Origin: a bacterium
GTDB lineage: Bacteria; Auribacterota; UBA3054; JAAYZF01
Assembly (NCBI GenBank): GCA_012514975.1
Contig: JAAYZF010000072.1
Span: 1-42,984 of the forward strand
Reading direction: 5' to 3'
Length of the DNA stretch: 42,984 nucleotides
The notes beneath the pieces are model-generated. The model did no database searches, was not told the origin of the DNA, and worked only from the letters and a program-made list of their open reading frames with translations. Below, piece by piece: positions 15,617-26,634 of this stretch (positions within the stretch are counted from its first letter, which is position 1; the number at the start of each line of letters is the position of its first letter). Position numbers and translations under genes: made by a program.

Positions 15617-15855
15617 CAGACGCTGTCTCTCGCTTCCCGGATGATCCGTTCGACGAACCCTGCCGGGATGGGTCTGCCGCTTGGCCTGAATGTCTTGACG
15701 CGGCCAAGCGGGGACACGGGCGGTTCGGCTTCGCCAAGTGCGCGCTCAAGGATGGTAAGCACTTCCTTGTTCATGCTGCGATGGTTGCGCAGCGCGCGGG
15801 CGCGCAGTGACTCGTGCAACTCGGCCGGCAGGTTCTTTATGAGCAGTGCTGCCAT
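15616..15855 (-). CDS. FitA/Arc-type ribbon-helix-helix antitoxin
   Basis: 79 aa. The N-terminal ribbon-helix-helix is MAALLIKNLPAELHESLRAR followed by NHRSMNKEVLTILERAL, as in FitA-type antitoxins that pair with VapC/FitB toxins. The C-terminal half (GRPIPAGFVERIIREARDSV) is the expected toxin-binding tail. GGAG lies 8 nt before ATG 15855. It should bind the palindromic operator over its own promoter just upstream and repress the pair. Confidence 0.85.
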   Translation of the reverse strand: MAALLIKNLPAELHESLRARALRNHRSMNKEVLTILERALGEAEPPVSPLGRVKTFRPSGRPIPAGFVERIIREARDSV

Positions 15856-15876
15856 ACGGAGTACTCCGTCGGGTTA

Positions 15877-15925
15877 GATACCGTTGTTATACCACAAGTA
15901 TAACATTTTGGTATCCATCCGTCAA
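15877..15925 (-). promoter_or_regulatory. toxin-antitoxin promoter with nested palindromic operator
   Basis: On the minus strand, TTGACG (15925-15920), a 17-bp spacer and TATACT (15902-15897) preceded by TG at the extended position form a good promoter. It is overlapped by the perfect palindrome GTTATAC-cacaa-GTATAAC (15886-15904, read on plus) and by outer half-sites GATACC (15877-15882) and GGTATC (15910-15915). This is the expected layout for autorepression by a ribbon-helix-helix antitoxin. The -35 lies across the lysA stop codon. Confidence 0.8.
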
Positions 15926-17163
15926 CCGCGCTCGGGCGCCAGCAGGTCGTCCCATGTTTCGCGGCGGCGCACGACACGGTGTTTCGCCCCGTCCACCATG
16001 ATTTCGGCCGCGCGTGGCCGCGTGTTGTAGTTCGACGACATGACGAACCCGTAGGCGCCGGCGCTCATGAGCGCGATGGCGTCGCCCGCCTTGAGCGCGG
16101 GCAGCGCCCGGTCCTTGGCGAAGAAGTCGCCGCTTTCGCAGATCGGGCCGACGACATCGGCTACCAAGCCCTTTCCCGCGCGCCTGACGCAGGGCACGAT
16201 CTCGTGGTACGCTTCGTAGAGCGCGGGCCTGATCAGGTCGTTCATGCCGCCGTCCACGATGACAAATGTCTTGTGCGCGGTCTTCTTGATGTACTGGACG
16301 CGCGTCACCAGGATGCCGCCGCTGCCCACAAGGAAGCGGCCGGGCTCGAACAGGATGGTGGCGCCGAACTCCTTGAGCCGGCCGGCAACGGCATTGGCGA
16401 ACGCAACGGGCGTGGGCGGCGTTTCATCGCGGTAGACGATGCCCATGCCGCCGCCAATGTCGACGTACTGGACATCGACGCCGAGTGCGCGCAGCCCGGC
16501 GACAAAGGCGAGCAGTTTGCCGACGGCCATCTGGTACGGCCTGGTCGTCGTGATCTGCGAGCCGATATGCATTTGGACGACAACGGCGCGGACATTCTTC
16601 ATTCTTCCGGCCGCGGCGTAGACCTTCCCGGCCGTGGCGAAGTCGAGGCCGAACTTGTTCTCGTGCGTGCCGGTGGTGATGTATTTGTGGGTGTGGGCAT
16701 CGACGTTCGGGTTGACGCGGATGCAGAACCGCGCCGTGGTCTTCAACCGCCGCGCGACCGCATTGATGCGGGCAAGCTCGACATCGGACTCGACCGAGAA
16801 GAACAGGATGCGCTTGCCGAGGGCAAAGGCGATCTCGTCCTCGGTCTTGCCAACGCCGGCGAAGACGGCCTTGCGCGGATCGCCCCCCGCGGCGATCACG
16901 CGGTAGAGTTCGCCCGCCGAAACGATGTCGAATCCCGCGCCGGCCCTTGCGAAGGTGCGGAGCACGGCGAGGTTGCTGTTCGCCTTGACGGCGAAACAGA
17001 TGGTGTGGTCGATGCCGGCGAGAGCCGAATCGAGCCTGGTGAAGTGGTCGAGCATGGTGTTGCGGCTGTACACGTAGAGCGGCGTGCCGTACGTGGCGGC
17101 GAGGGTGTCAACGGGTACCTCCTCGCAGTAGAGGCGTCGTTTTCTGAATTCGAAGCGGTGCAT
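15922..17163 (-). CDS. lysA: diaminopimelate decarboxylase
   Basis: 413 aa from ATG 17163. PLP enzyme converting meso-diaminopimelate to lysine. The PLP lysine is K60 in CFAVKANSN. Other marks are GAGFDIVSAGELYR, the HIGSQI segment, DIGGGMGIVY, the phosphate-binding EPGRFLVGSGG, and the C-terminal active-site CESGDFFAKDR and GAYGFVMSSNYN. A GTG at 17202 would add 13 residues; ATG is preferred because family proteins begin near here, but no clear ribosome site is seen for either. It lies 54 bp after rph, and the next promoter downstream belongs to the toxin-antitoxin pair. Confidence 0.94.
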   Translation of the reverse strand: MHRFEFRKRRLYCEEVPVDTLAATYGTPLYVYSRNTMLDHFTRLDSALAGIDHTICFAVKANSNLAVLRTFARAGAGFDIVSAGELYRVIAAGGDPRKAVFAGVGKTEDEIAFALGKRILFFSVESDVELARINAVARRLKTTARFCIRVNPNVDAHTHKYITTGTHENKFGLDFATAGKVYAAAGRMKNVRAVVVQMHIGSQITTTRPYQMAVGKLLAFVAGLRALGVDVQYVDIGGGMGIVYRDETPPTPVAFANAVAGRLKEFGATILFEPGRFLVGSGGILVTRVQYIKKTAHKTFVIVDGGMNDLIRPALYEAYHEIVPCVRRAGKGLVADVVGPICESGDFFAKDRALPALKAGDAIALMSAGAYGFVMSSNYNTRPRAAEIMVDGAKHRVVRRRETWDDLLAPERG

Positions 17164-17217
17164 GGGGCGGATGATGATAGCTGGTGATGGCGCGGGATAC
17201 ACGCCGCTGCGGTGCGG

Positions 17218-18006
17218 TTAGCGTATGGCGAATGCGGCCAGTGCGTCCAGTTGTTTTGCGTGCAGCTCGCGGCAGCCTTTCTCGGCGAGTGCGAGCATGG
17301 CGTCGAGATGGGCGCGGGAGAACGCCTTGCCCTCGGCCGTTCCCTGGACTTCGACGAAGGCGCCGTCGGCGGTCATCACGACATTCATGTCCGTCTCGGC
17401 CGTCGAGTCTTCGCGGTAATCGAGATCGAGCATGGCGCGTCCTTTGACCATGCCGACGGAGACCGCGCTGACCTGGCCGTTGACCGGCGATTTCCTGAGG
17501 ACTCTGCGCTTGACGAGCCGGTTGACCGCCATGACGAGCGCGACGTACGCGCCCGTCACGGACGCCGTGCGCGTGCCGCCGTCCGCCTCGACCACGTCGC
17601 AGTCGATCCAGATGGTGCGCTGGCCGATGGCATCGAGGTCGATGACGGTACGGAATGCGCGGCCGATGAGCCGCTGGATTTCCTGGGTGCGGCCGGAGAG
17701 TCTGCCGGCGGTCGACTCGCGCATCTTCCGGTCGCCCGAGCCGGCATAGGGCATCAGGTTGTACTCGGCCGTCAGCCAGCCAGTGGTGGCGGCGTCGCCA
17801 TTCTGCTGCTGCATCCATTTGGGCACCTTGTCCTCGATCGAGACGACACAGATGACGCGCGTGGCGCCGCACTCGATGAGCACGCTGCCGGCGGCGCTCG
17901 GGATGTAGTCGGGCGTGATGGTCACGCCGCGCAGCTCATCGGGCGCGCGCCCGCCGGCGCGGAGGACGATGGAGTCAAGGTCCTTCAGGTTCGTGAATTC
18001 AGGCAT
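17218..18006 (-). CDS. rph: ribonuclease PH
   Basis: 262 aa. Phosphorolytic 3'-5' exoribonuclease that trims tRNA 3' ends and helps degrade structured RNA. Visible motifs are GRAPDELRGVTITPDYIPSA, GSVLIECGATRVIC, GWLTAEYNLMPYA, the RTQEIQRLIGRAFR helix, DCDVVEADGGTRTASVTGAY and the late LDLDYREDSTAETDMNVVM. Compared with typical RNase PH, which begins near RPDGR, there are about 17 extra N-terminal residues; AAGGA upstream of ATG 18006 supports this start. It lies 41 bp downstream of leuS on the same strand. The open frame upstream of it is only a shadow inside leuS. Confidence 0.94.
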   Translation of the reverse strand: MPEFTNLKDLDSIVLRAGGRAPDELRGVTITPDYIPSAAGSVLIECGATRVICVVSIEDKVPKWMQQQNGDAATTGWLTAEYNLMPYAGSGDRKMRESTAGRLSGRTQEIQRLIGRAFRTVIDLDAIGQRTIWIDCDVVEADGGTRTASVTGAYVALVMAVNRLVKRRVLRKSPVNGQVSAVSVGMVKGRAMLDLDYREDSTAETDMNVVMTADGAFVEVQGTAEGKAFSRAHLDAMLALAEKGCRELHAKQLDALAAFAIR

Positions 18007-18047
18007 GATCGGGTTCTTCCTTATCGAGTTCTTCCTCGAGCCGCCGC

Positions 18048-20470
<2,423 letters not shown>

Positions 20471-20474
<4 letters not shown>

Positions 20475-22333
20475 TGTGCAGCCGGTGTGATGACTTTTTC
20501 CAGGCGCGGCAGGTGCCTGACGATAAGCGCGCGCACTTCCTGCGAATTGTCCATTTGCAGCGCCTGGAGCGCGATGGCGCGCGCTTCCTCGTGCGAGATG
20601 GCGCGGACGAGCTGCTTGTTGCGCGAGATGGCGGGCGCGGCCGTGCTCAGCTCGTCGATGCCCAGCCCGACGAGCAGATAGGCAAGCAGCGGATTGCCCG
20701 CCACTTCGCCGCACACGGCGACAGGGATGCGCTTCGGCGACGTGCGCCTGCGCAGCCGGAACAGCGGCTCGCCCGCCAGCAGCACGTCGTCCGTCTGCGT
20801 GTCGCCGCGGTGGGCGATGTGGGCCACCGTGGCCATCAGGCGCAGGACGGCGAGGTTGAGCGGGTCGTAGAGGTGCGCCGTTTTCTCGTTGACGCGGTCG
20901 ACGGCGAGGGTGTACTGGATGAGGTCGTTCGTGCCGATCGAGAAGAAATCGACGTGCAGGGCGATCTGGTCGGCCGTGAGGGCGGCCGAGGGGATTTCGA
21001 TCATGGCGCCGACTTCGATGTTCTCGTTGAAGGCCTTGCCTTCCGCGCGCAGCTCCTCCATGGCTTCGTCGATCAGCTCGCGCGCGCTGATGACTTCCTG
21101 GACGGTGCTGACCATGGGGAACATGACGCGGACGTTGCCCTCGGCGCTCGCGCGGAGGATTGCGCGGAGCTGCGTCTTGAAGATGTCTGTCCGTTCGAGG
21201 CAGAGCCGGATGGCGCGCCAGCCGAGGAACGGGTTCATCTCGCGCGGTATCTTCAGCGAGGAGACGAACTTGTCGCCGCCAAGATCGAGCGTGCGGATGA
21301 CCACGCTCTTCCCGCCGCACTGGCGCGCGACGGCCGCGTAGGCCTCGAACTGCTCGTCCTCGGTCGGCAGCCCTTCCCGGTTCATGAAGAAGAACTCCGT
21401 GCGGTACAGGCCGATGCCCTCCGCGCCGTGCGCCAGCGCGATGGGCACTTCGTCCGGCAGCTCGATGTTGGCCAGCAGCCGCACCGCGTGCCCGTCCTTC
21501 GTCTCGGCCGGCAGGTCGCGCAGCGTGTCGAGCAGGGCCTGGTACTTCATCCCTTCCTCGATCTTCCGCTCGTACTCGGCGATGCGCTCGGGCGTGGGAT
21601 GGATGATGATCACGCCCGTCTGGCCGTCGACGATCAGCGGGTCGCCGTCGTGCACCGCCTCCGTCACGCTTGCCACGCCGACGACCGACGGGATGCGCAG
21701 CGCGCGCGCCATGATCGACGTGTGGGACGTCGGCCCGCCCGTCTCGGTCACCATGCCCACCACGTGTTCGCGGTGCATCCCCGCCGTGTCCGACGGCGAA
21801 AGGTCGTGGGCGACGACCACCACCCGCTCGTCCAGCTCGGCAAGGGACGGATGCTCGTAGCCGATCAGGTTGTGGAGCACGCGGCGCAGCACGTCGCGCA
21901 CGTCGGCGGCGCGCTCGCGCATGTAGTCGTCCGAGATTTCCGAGAACGCCATCACGTACTTGCGCGCGACATTGTAGAACACGACGTCGACATTCCGTTT
22001 TTCGGCGCGGACATGCGCGGCGACCTCGTTGAGGAACGTCTGGTCGTCGAGCGTCAGCAGTTGCACATCGAGAATCCGCGCCTGGCGCGTGGCGCCCTTC
22101 CCGACGAGGTCGCGCTGGGCCTGCTGGATTTGCTGACGCGTCCGCGCGATCGCGTCCGAGAGCCGGCGCAGCTCGCCTGCGACCTCGTCCTCGCGAATGG
22201 CGCGCTCGGGCAGGCGAAACCCGTCCTCGCCCGGCCAGGGGGCAAAGACATACGCCTTGGCGATCACCACGCCGTCAGACGAGGCGACGCCCCGGAAAAT
22301 GCGTTCCTGCGGGCGAATGTTCATATCCTGCAT
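20471..22333 (-). CDS. ptsI: phosphoenolpyruvate-protein phosphotransferase (PTS enzyme I)
   Basis: 620 aa, longer than the usual 570-580. Transfers phosphate from PEP through its own His to HPr. The phospho-His is H204 in [17 protein letters not shown]-domain motifs are [64 protein letters not shown], and the catalytic C541 in CGEVAGNP. An insertion of about 25 residues (about 510-535: [20 protein letters not shown]) precedes the CGEVAG motif. Either ATG 22333 or ATG 22324 could start it; the promoter lies only 8 nt above the first. No ptsH or EIIA gene is in the window, so it may serve regulation or a distant system. Confidence 0.94.
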
Positions 22334-22341
22334 GAAAGGTA

Positions 22342-22370
22342 ATTATACCAACAATGCCCGTTTTGTGCAA
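22342..22370 (-). promoter_or_regulatory. promoter of ptsI-leuS
   Basis: Minus strand: TTGCAC (22370-22365), a 17-bp spacer and TATAAT (22347-22342), with TGG immediately before the -10 giving TGGTATAAT. Only 8 nt separate the -10 from ATG 22333, so the mRNA should have little or no 5' leader. Confidence 0.65.
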
Positions 22371-22373
22371 AAA

Positions 22374-22382
22374 TGCTATACT
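22374..22382 (+). promoter_or_regulatory. extended -10 promoter of ribD
   Basis: TGCTATACT with no good -35, 36 nt before the ribD ATG. It is back to back with the ptsI promoter; the two overlap in a region of about 40 bp, so their activities may compete. Confidence 0.5.
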
Positions 22383-22418
22383 AGCGGGCGTTTCCAGGCG
22401 AAATGTCCATGATACACC

Positions 22419-23579
22419 ATGAGTTCCGTGATACTGAACGACGTTGACGCACACTGGCTCGGCGAGGCGCGCACGCTCGCCGAACGCGGGCGGTGGACCT
22501 GCGCGCCCAACCCGATGGTGGGCGCCATCGTCCTCGCCGGCGGAAAGCCCGTCGGCTCCGGATTCCACATGCGCCGCGGCGAGCCGCATGCAGAGGTCAT
22601 CGCCCTGCGCGAAGCCGGCGAACATGCCGCCGGCGCCACCCTGTACGTCACGCTCGAACCGTGCAGCACCTATGGCCGCACGCCGCCATGCGCCTATCTC
22701 GTCGTGCGCGCCGGCATCAAGCGTGTCGTCATTGGCGCCACCGATCCCAACCCGGCGCATGCGGGCCGCGGCATCGAGATCCTGCGCGAGCACGCGCTCG
22801 ATGTCGTCTGCGCCGAGGATCCCGCGTGCGTCATCCTCAACGAAAAGTTCACCCATTTCATCACCACGCGCACGCCGTTCGTCAACGCAAAATGGGCGAT
22901 GACACTCGACGGCAGGATCGCAACGCGCACGGGCAGCTCGCGCTGGATCAGTTGCGAAGACAGCAGGACGTACACCCACCTCCTGCGCTCGGAGTATGAC
23001 GCGGTGATGGTGGGCGCCGGCACGGTGCTCGCTGACGATCCCCTGCTCAACGTCCGCCTCGAGGGCGACTTCCGCCAGCCGGCCAGGATCGCCGTCGACC
23101 ATCTGTGCCGGATCACGCAGGCGCACCGCATCGTCACAGGCGCGGATGACCCCAGGACGAAAGGCGGCGCGGCGCCAAAGGCCGGTTCTCCGGCATGTAT
23201 CGTTGCCTGCGGACGCGACGCGGACGCGGCGCGCATGAAGGCGCTCGAGAAACCCGGCGTGCAGGTGTGGCGGATTCCAGAGGAAGACGGGCCCGGCGTT
23301 GATCTGAAGGCGCTGCTCGCCCGCCTCGGCGAACGCGAGATCAGCAGCGTCCTTGTCGAGGGCGGCGGCACGCTCCTTGGCTCTCTGTTCGACCAGCGCC
23401 TCGTGCACCGCGTAAGCGTGTTCATCGCGCCGAAGCTGATCGGCGGCGCCGCGGCGCCAGGCCCCGTTGGCGGCGCGGGCATTGAGAGTATGGCCGATGC
23501 GCTCAACCTCTCCGGCGTGCAATCGATGCAGATCGGCAGCGACACGTTCATCACCGGGCGCGTGTCGCATCCTGAGTAG
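22419..23579 (+). CDS. ribD: bifunctional riboflavin biosynthesis deaminase/reductase
   Basis: 386 aa. Performs two steps of riboflavin synthesis: deamination of the diaminopyrimidine from GTP and reduction of the ribosyl side chain with NADPH. The N-terminal cytidine-deaminase-like domain (about 10-150) has zinc ligands H57 in HAEV, C82 and C91 in EPCSTYGRTPPC, and catalytic E59. The C-terminal reductase domain (about 152-380) shows NAKWAMTLDGRIATRTGSSR, YDAVMVGAGTVLADDPLLNV and LVEGGGTLLGSLF. No Shine-Dalgarno is obvious. It stands alone here, divergent from ptsI and convergent with the VWA gene; no other rib gene is nearby. Confidence 0.95.
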   Translation: MSSVILNDVDAHWLGEARTLAERGRWTCAPNPMVGAIVLAGGKPVGSGFHMRRGEPHAEVIALREAGEHAAGATLYVTLEPCSTYGRTPPCAYLVVRAGIKRVVIGATDPNPAHAGRGIEILREHALDVVCAEDPACVILNEKFTHFITTRTPFVNAKWAMTLDGRIATRTGSSRWISCEDSRTYTHLLRSEYDAVMVGAGTVLADDPLLNVRLEGDFRQPARIAVDHLCRITQAHRIVTGADDPRTKGGAAPKAGSPACIVACGRDADAARMKALEKPGVQVWRIPEEDGPGVDLKALLARLGEREISSVLVEGGGTLLGSLFDQRLVHRVSVFIAPKLIGGAAAPGPVGGAGIESMADALNLSGVQSMQIGSDTFITGRVSHPE

Positions 23580-23630
23580 TCTGTCCGCCGAGCCGGTCCC
23601 CTGCGTCTCCGCGGCCCCGCGGGACGGCGA

Positions 23631-24749
23631 TCACTGCACTGCCGCGCGCAGCGCGCTCACTTCGCGGAACCGGCCGCCCGTGGCGCGCGCAAGGTCGCGA
23701 AGGAACACACGCGCCTTCTCCCCCCACGCCGTCTTCGCGGATTTGTACGCCACGGTGTTGATCGTCACACGCTGCGACGCGGCCTGCTGATGGCTCCGCA
23801 CCAGGTCCATGATCTCCCTGACGTGCGCCTCCTGGTCCACGCCGCTGAGCATCGGCGGGTCGTCCGTGATGAGCACGATTGTGTCAGGCTGCATCGCCAG
23901 CGCGGCGCGCAGGGCGGCAAGGGGCGTGCTGCCGCTCGTGCCGGGTTCGTTCCCGGCGTTCTCCCGCATCTTCGTGTGCATCCACGCAACGAGGTTGGAT
24001 TTTGCCGCGTGTGATGCGTAGACCATCTCGGGGGCAAAGGCGAGCGCGCCGTCGGTGTAGATGATGAGGTTGAACCGCGTGTCAGGATGAAGCTTCGACG
24101 CGAGGGCGACGGCTTCCGCGCGCAGGTCGTCGAACGCGCCCTTTTTCACCACGCTCGAGCTGCTGTCCGCAAGGATGATCACCGAGCGCGTCTGAATCCG
24201 ATGTCCGAAGAACTCAGCCTCGGAGAATCCCTGGAGCGCGCCCGCGCCGCCCTTCCCGATGCCGATGCCGCCAAGGCCGATCTGCCCGAGGTGCCCCCCC
24301 GCGGGCGCCATCACCGATGGAAGCGACCGCACATCCGCCTGTGCCGGCTTGATCGCCGGCAGGGGCGGCAGGGCGATCTTCGCCGCGCCTTTCGACACAA
24401 GCTTGTTCACGATCTTCGGCCGCTGCGCCTGCTGGTCGAACTGCTTCACGCGAATGCGATGTTCGAGCGCGCGCGCCTGCAGCGCCGGCATCTTCTTCGC
24501 AGGCTGGAACATCATGGGTGGCGGGATGATGTACCGCATGACGACCACCGTGCCCGCGATCACAAACCCGCCGCCGACAAGGAGCAGCGCGATGCCCATC
24601 GATTGCCCGGTCGCGCCGCACAATGCCGTGTGCAGCCGTGCGAGCCGCGACGCGCGCGCGGGCCGCTCGAGTGGTTGGTGCGGGGCCGGCACGCCCGGCC
24701 AGAGTGTCGGAACGGGCGGCACAGGCTGGCTCATGAGCTGGCTCGTCAT
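23631..24749 (-). CDS. membrane-anchored VWA-domain protein of an Exb-type operon
   Basis: 372 aa from ATG 24749, which overlaps the exbD stop by 4 nt. Layout: a proline-rich cytoplasmic N terminus (1-50), one transmembrane helix (about 51-72, MGIALLLVGGGFVIAGTVVV), a proline-rich start of the periplasmic part (IIPPPMMFQPAKK), and a Gly-rich linker (151-172). A von Willebrand A domain follows with the MIDAS motif D195-x-S197-x-S199 (IILADSSSS) and later TDG and TDD acidic sites. The N-in, single-helix, Pro-rich topology matches TonB/TolA, the partners of ExbB/ExbD, so it may be the energised effector of this operon, with the VWA domain binding a periplasmic or outer-membrane target. That role is inference; last gene of the operon. 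Confidence 0.82.
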   Translation of the reverse strand: MTSQLMSQPVPPVPTLWPGVPAPHQPLERPARASRLARLHTALCGATGQSMGIALLLVGGGFVIAGTVVVMRYIIPPPMMFQPAKKMPALQARALEHRIRVKQFDQQAQRPKIVNKLVSKGAAKIALPPLPAIKPAQADVRSLPSVMAPAGGHLGQIGLGGIGIGKGGAGALQGFSEAEFFGHRIQTRSVIILADSSSSVVKKGAFDDLRAEAVALASKLHPDTRFNLIIYTDGALAFAPEMVYASHAAKSNLVAWMHTKMRENAGNEPGTSGSTPLAALRAALAMQPDTIVLITDDPPMLSGVDQEAHVREIMDLVRSHQQAASQRVTINTVAYKSAKTAWGEKARVFLRDLARATGGRFREVSALRAAVQ

Positions 24750-25192
24750 TCGTTCTCCTCCCCGTCGAAGGCGAACGTGACGTTCGCCAGTCTGGCGTCG
24801 GCGCACGCGTTGAGCACGTCCACCACGCGCTGATGCAGCGTGTCGTCCGCGGCGTTGATCGTGAGCATTGCCTCGGTCTTCGCCGCCGCGGACATCTCGC
24901 GGAAGCGGACAAGCGTCCTGCGCAGCTCGGGCAGCTCGCGCGAAGACGGCGAATCCAGGTTCGCTGCGTTGAGAACTATCGCGCCGTCAGGCTCGATCTC
25001 GAGAATCTGCTCGTCCGGCATCGCGAGCGGCTCGCTCTGCTCGGCCACGCCGGGCAGGCTGAAGCTGATGTCGGCTTCCTGCCGGTGAAACGAGCTTGCC
25101 ACCATGAAGTAGATGAGCAGCAAGAACGTGCAGTCGATCATCGACGAGATCGGGAAATCGATTTTTGCCTGTGCGCGTTTCCTGATACGCAT
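24746..25192 (-). CDS. exbD: ExbD/TolR-family proton-channel subunit (second copy)
   Basis: 148 aa. A short cytoplasmic N terminus (MRIRKRAQAKIDFPI) leads into one transmembrane helix with the conserved proton-carrying Asp in SSMIDCTFLLLIYFMVASSF. The C-terminal periplasmic ExbD domain follows, including an Asn/Leu-rich strand and the late VVDVLNACADARLANVTFAF. The family works with a MotA/TolQ/ExbB subunit to couple the proton gradient to movement of a TonB/TolA-type protein. AAGGA precedes ATG 25192. It sits 104 bp after the other exbD, a gap filled by a CATCATTC repeat, and overlaps the VWA gene by 4 nt. Confidence 0.9.
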   Translation of the reverse strand: MRIRKRAQAKIDFPISSMIDCTFLLLIYFMVASSFHRQEADISFSLPGVAEQSEPLAMPDEQILEIEPDGAIVLNAANLDSPSSRELPELRRTLVRFREMSAAAKTEAMLTINAADDTLHQRVVDVLNACADARLANVTFAFDGEENE

Positions 25193-25248
25193 GATGGTTT
25201 CCTTTCCATTCCACGGTTCCGCCCGCGCCCCTGGCGTGGCACATCTCC

Positions 25249-25272
25249 CATCATTCCATCATTCCATCATTC
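25249..25272. repeat. CATCATTC tandem repeat between the two exbD genes
   Basis: Three perfect 8-nt units in a 104-bp pyrimidine-rich gap. The same unit and orientation occurs at 12619-12634. It lies inside an operon, so the transcript carries the complementary GA-rich repeat. Confidence 0.85.
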
Positions 25273-25296
25273 CTCTTCCCCCTGTTCCTTCGCTCC

Positions 25297-25719
25297 TCAC
25301 TCCCCTCCCTCGCCGCTCTGGAACGCGCCGAAGATCACGTCGCAGATGCCTGCCTCGGCGCACGAACGGAGCACCTTCTTCACTTGTTTGAACGGCACGG
25401 CGCGGTTTGCGCGCAGGTACAGCTTGACATCCGGCTCCGCCTCGCGTTTCCGTTGCATGATGGCGAGCACCTGCTTCTCGTCAACGTATTCGCCGCTCAC
25501 CATGAAACGGCCGTCAGGCAGAATGTTGATCGTGCCGCGATTGCGCAGCTCCTCGGGCACCTGCGCCTTCTTCGCCACAGGCAGCAGCACCTCGGGCGTG
25601 AAGTCAACCTGCGACAGCGTCGCGGCACACATGAAGAAGATGAGCAACTGGAAGACCATGTCGATCATCGGCGCCATGTCGATCTCCGCATGGTCGTGTT
25701 CTTTTCTGGCGGTTTTCAT
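25297..25719 (-). CDS. exbD: ExbD/TolR-family proton-channel subunit (first copy)
   Basis: 140 aa. An N-terminal basic/acidic leader (MKTARKEHDHAEIDM) is followed by a transmembrane helix with the essential Asp in APMIDMVFQLLIFFMCAATL, then a periplasmic domain with INILPDGRFMVSGEYVDEKQ and VKLYLRANRAVPFKQVKKVL. Two ExbD-type genes in one operon are common in systems where the pair forms heterodimers with the same ExbB pentamer. GGGGAG lies upstream of ATG 25719, which is 18 nt after exbB. Confidence 0.92.
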   Translation of the reverse strand: MKTARKEHDHAEIDMAPMIDMVFQLLIFFMCAATLSQVDFTPEVLLPVAKKAQVPEELRNRGTINILPDGRFMVSGEYVDEKQVLAIMQRKREAEPDVKLYLRANRAVPFKQVKKVLRSCAEAGICDVIFGAFQSGEGGE

Positions 25720-25737
25720 GGCGATGCTCCCCGCATG

Positions 25738-26634
25738 TCATGAGTGCACCTGCGGCACCGGTGTCTGCGCCTGCACCGCCGCGGCCTGCAGTGGCTGCGG
25801 CGCGAACGGCGGCGATGCATACACCGGTTGCGCCGCATAGCCGGGCTGTGCGAACGTCTGCTCATATTGCTGGCGCGCCACGCCCTCGCCGGTGTACAGG
25901 TCAAGCAGGCTGGTGATCGTGGCGCCAATCCTGGCAAGCAGTGCATTCAGCCTGCCGCGGAAGATGAAGAATGACAGCATGGCCGGAATGCCGACCGTCA
26001 GGCCGTAGAACGTGGTGAGGAGCGCCACGCCGATGTCTCCCGCGAGCACTTCCGGCTTGCCCATGCCGCCGGCGCCGATCTTGTCGAATGCGCCGACCAT
26101 GCCCTGCACGGTGCCCAGCAGGCCGAGCATCGGGGAGAGGGCGGCGATGACGCTGATGAGATTGAGCCAGAAGCTCATGCGGGTCTCCTGCCGGTCGATC
26201 TCCTCGGCGATGGAGTCCTCGGCGGCGGCGCGGCCGTGGTCATCGCTGTCCGGCTTGAGCCGCATGACGCCCGCGCCGAACGCGCGCGCAAGCAGCCCCT
26301 GCCGTTGGGCACAACAGGCATACGCGCCGGCGGCATCGCGCTGGTACATCATCGCGCGCAACGCCTGGACGTCCGCGGCGGGCATCATCCTGCCCTCGCG
26401 CAGCGCGAGCACGTGATAGATGATCAGCCAGATGACGGCGAAGAGGCTGAGCGTCATCGGGTGCATCAGCACGCCGCCGGCGAAGTAGTAGTCGATGATC
26501 GTCTTTGACGGCGCGGCGGCCGCGGCGACCGCGTTCGTGCCGTCCGCGGAAGCGGCGTACACGGCGACGCAGAGCGCCATGCCGGCTGCGGCGTGCGTGA
26601 TCAACAGCAGTAGTATGCGTGCAAGATGTTTCAT
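25738..26634 (-). CDS. exbB: MotA/TolQ/ExbB-family proton channel protein
   Basis: 298 aa. A cleavable signal peptide (MKHLARILLLLITHAAAGMA) is followed by a first membrane helix at about 48-75 (FAGGVLMHPMTLSLFAVIWL). The conserved MotA/ExbB core lies at about 110-250, with SPMLGLLGTVQGMVGAFDKI and LLTTFYGLTVGIPAMLSFFI. The cytoplasmic C-terminal tail is rich in Gln, Pro and Ala (YAAQPVYASPPFAPQP). Extra N-terminal leaders are typical of ExbB in PVC and Planctomycetes operons. The ATG overlaps the stop of the upstream small TPR gene by 4 nt. It provides the proton path with the two ExbD proteins. Confidence 0.92.
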   Translation of the reverse strand: MKHLARILLLLITHAAAGMALCVAVYAASADGTNAVAAAAAPSKTIIDYYFAGGVLMHPMTLSLFAVIWLIIYHVLALREGRMMPAADVQALRAMMYQRDAAGAYACCAQRQGLLARAFGAGVMRLKPDSDDHGRAAAEDSIAEEIDRQETRMSFWLNLISVIAALSPMLGLLGTVQGMVGAFDKIGAGGMGKPEVLAGDIGVALLTTFYGLTVGIPAMLSFFIFRGRLNALLARIGATITSLLDLYTGEGVARQQYEQTFAQPGYAAQPVYASPPFAPQPLQAAAVQAQTPVPQVHS

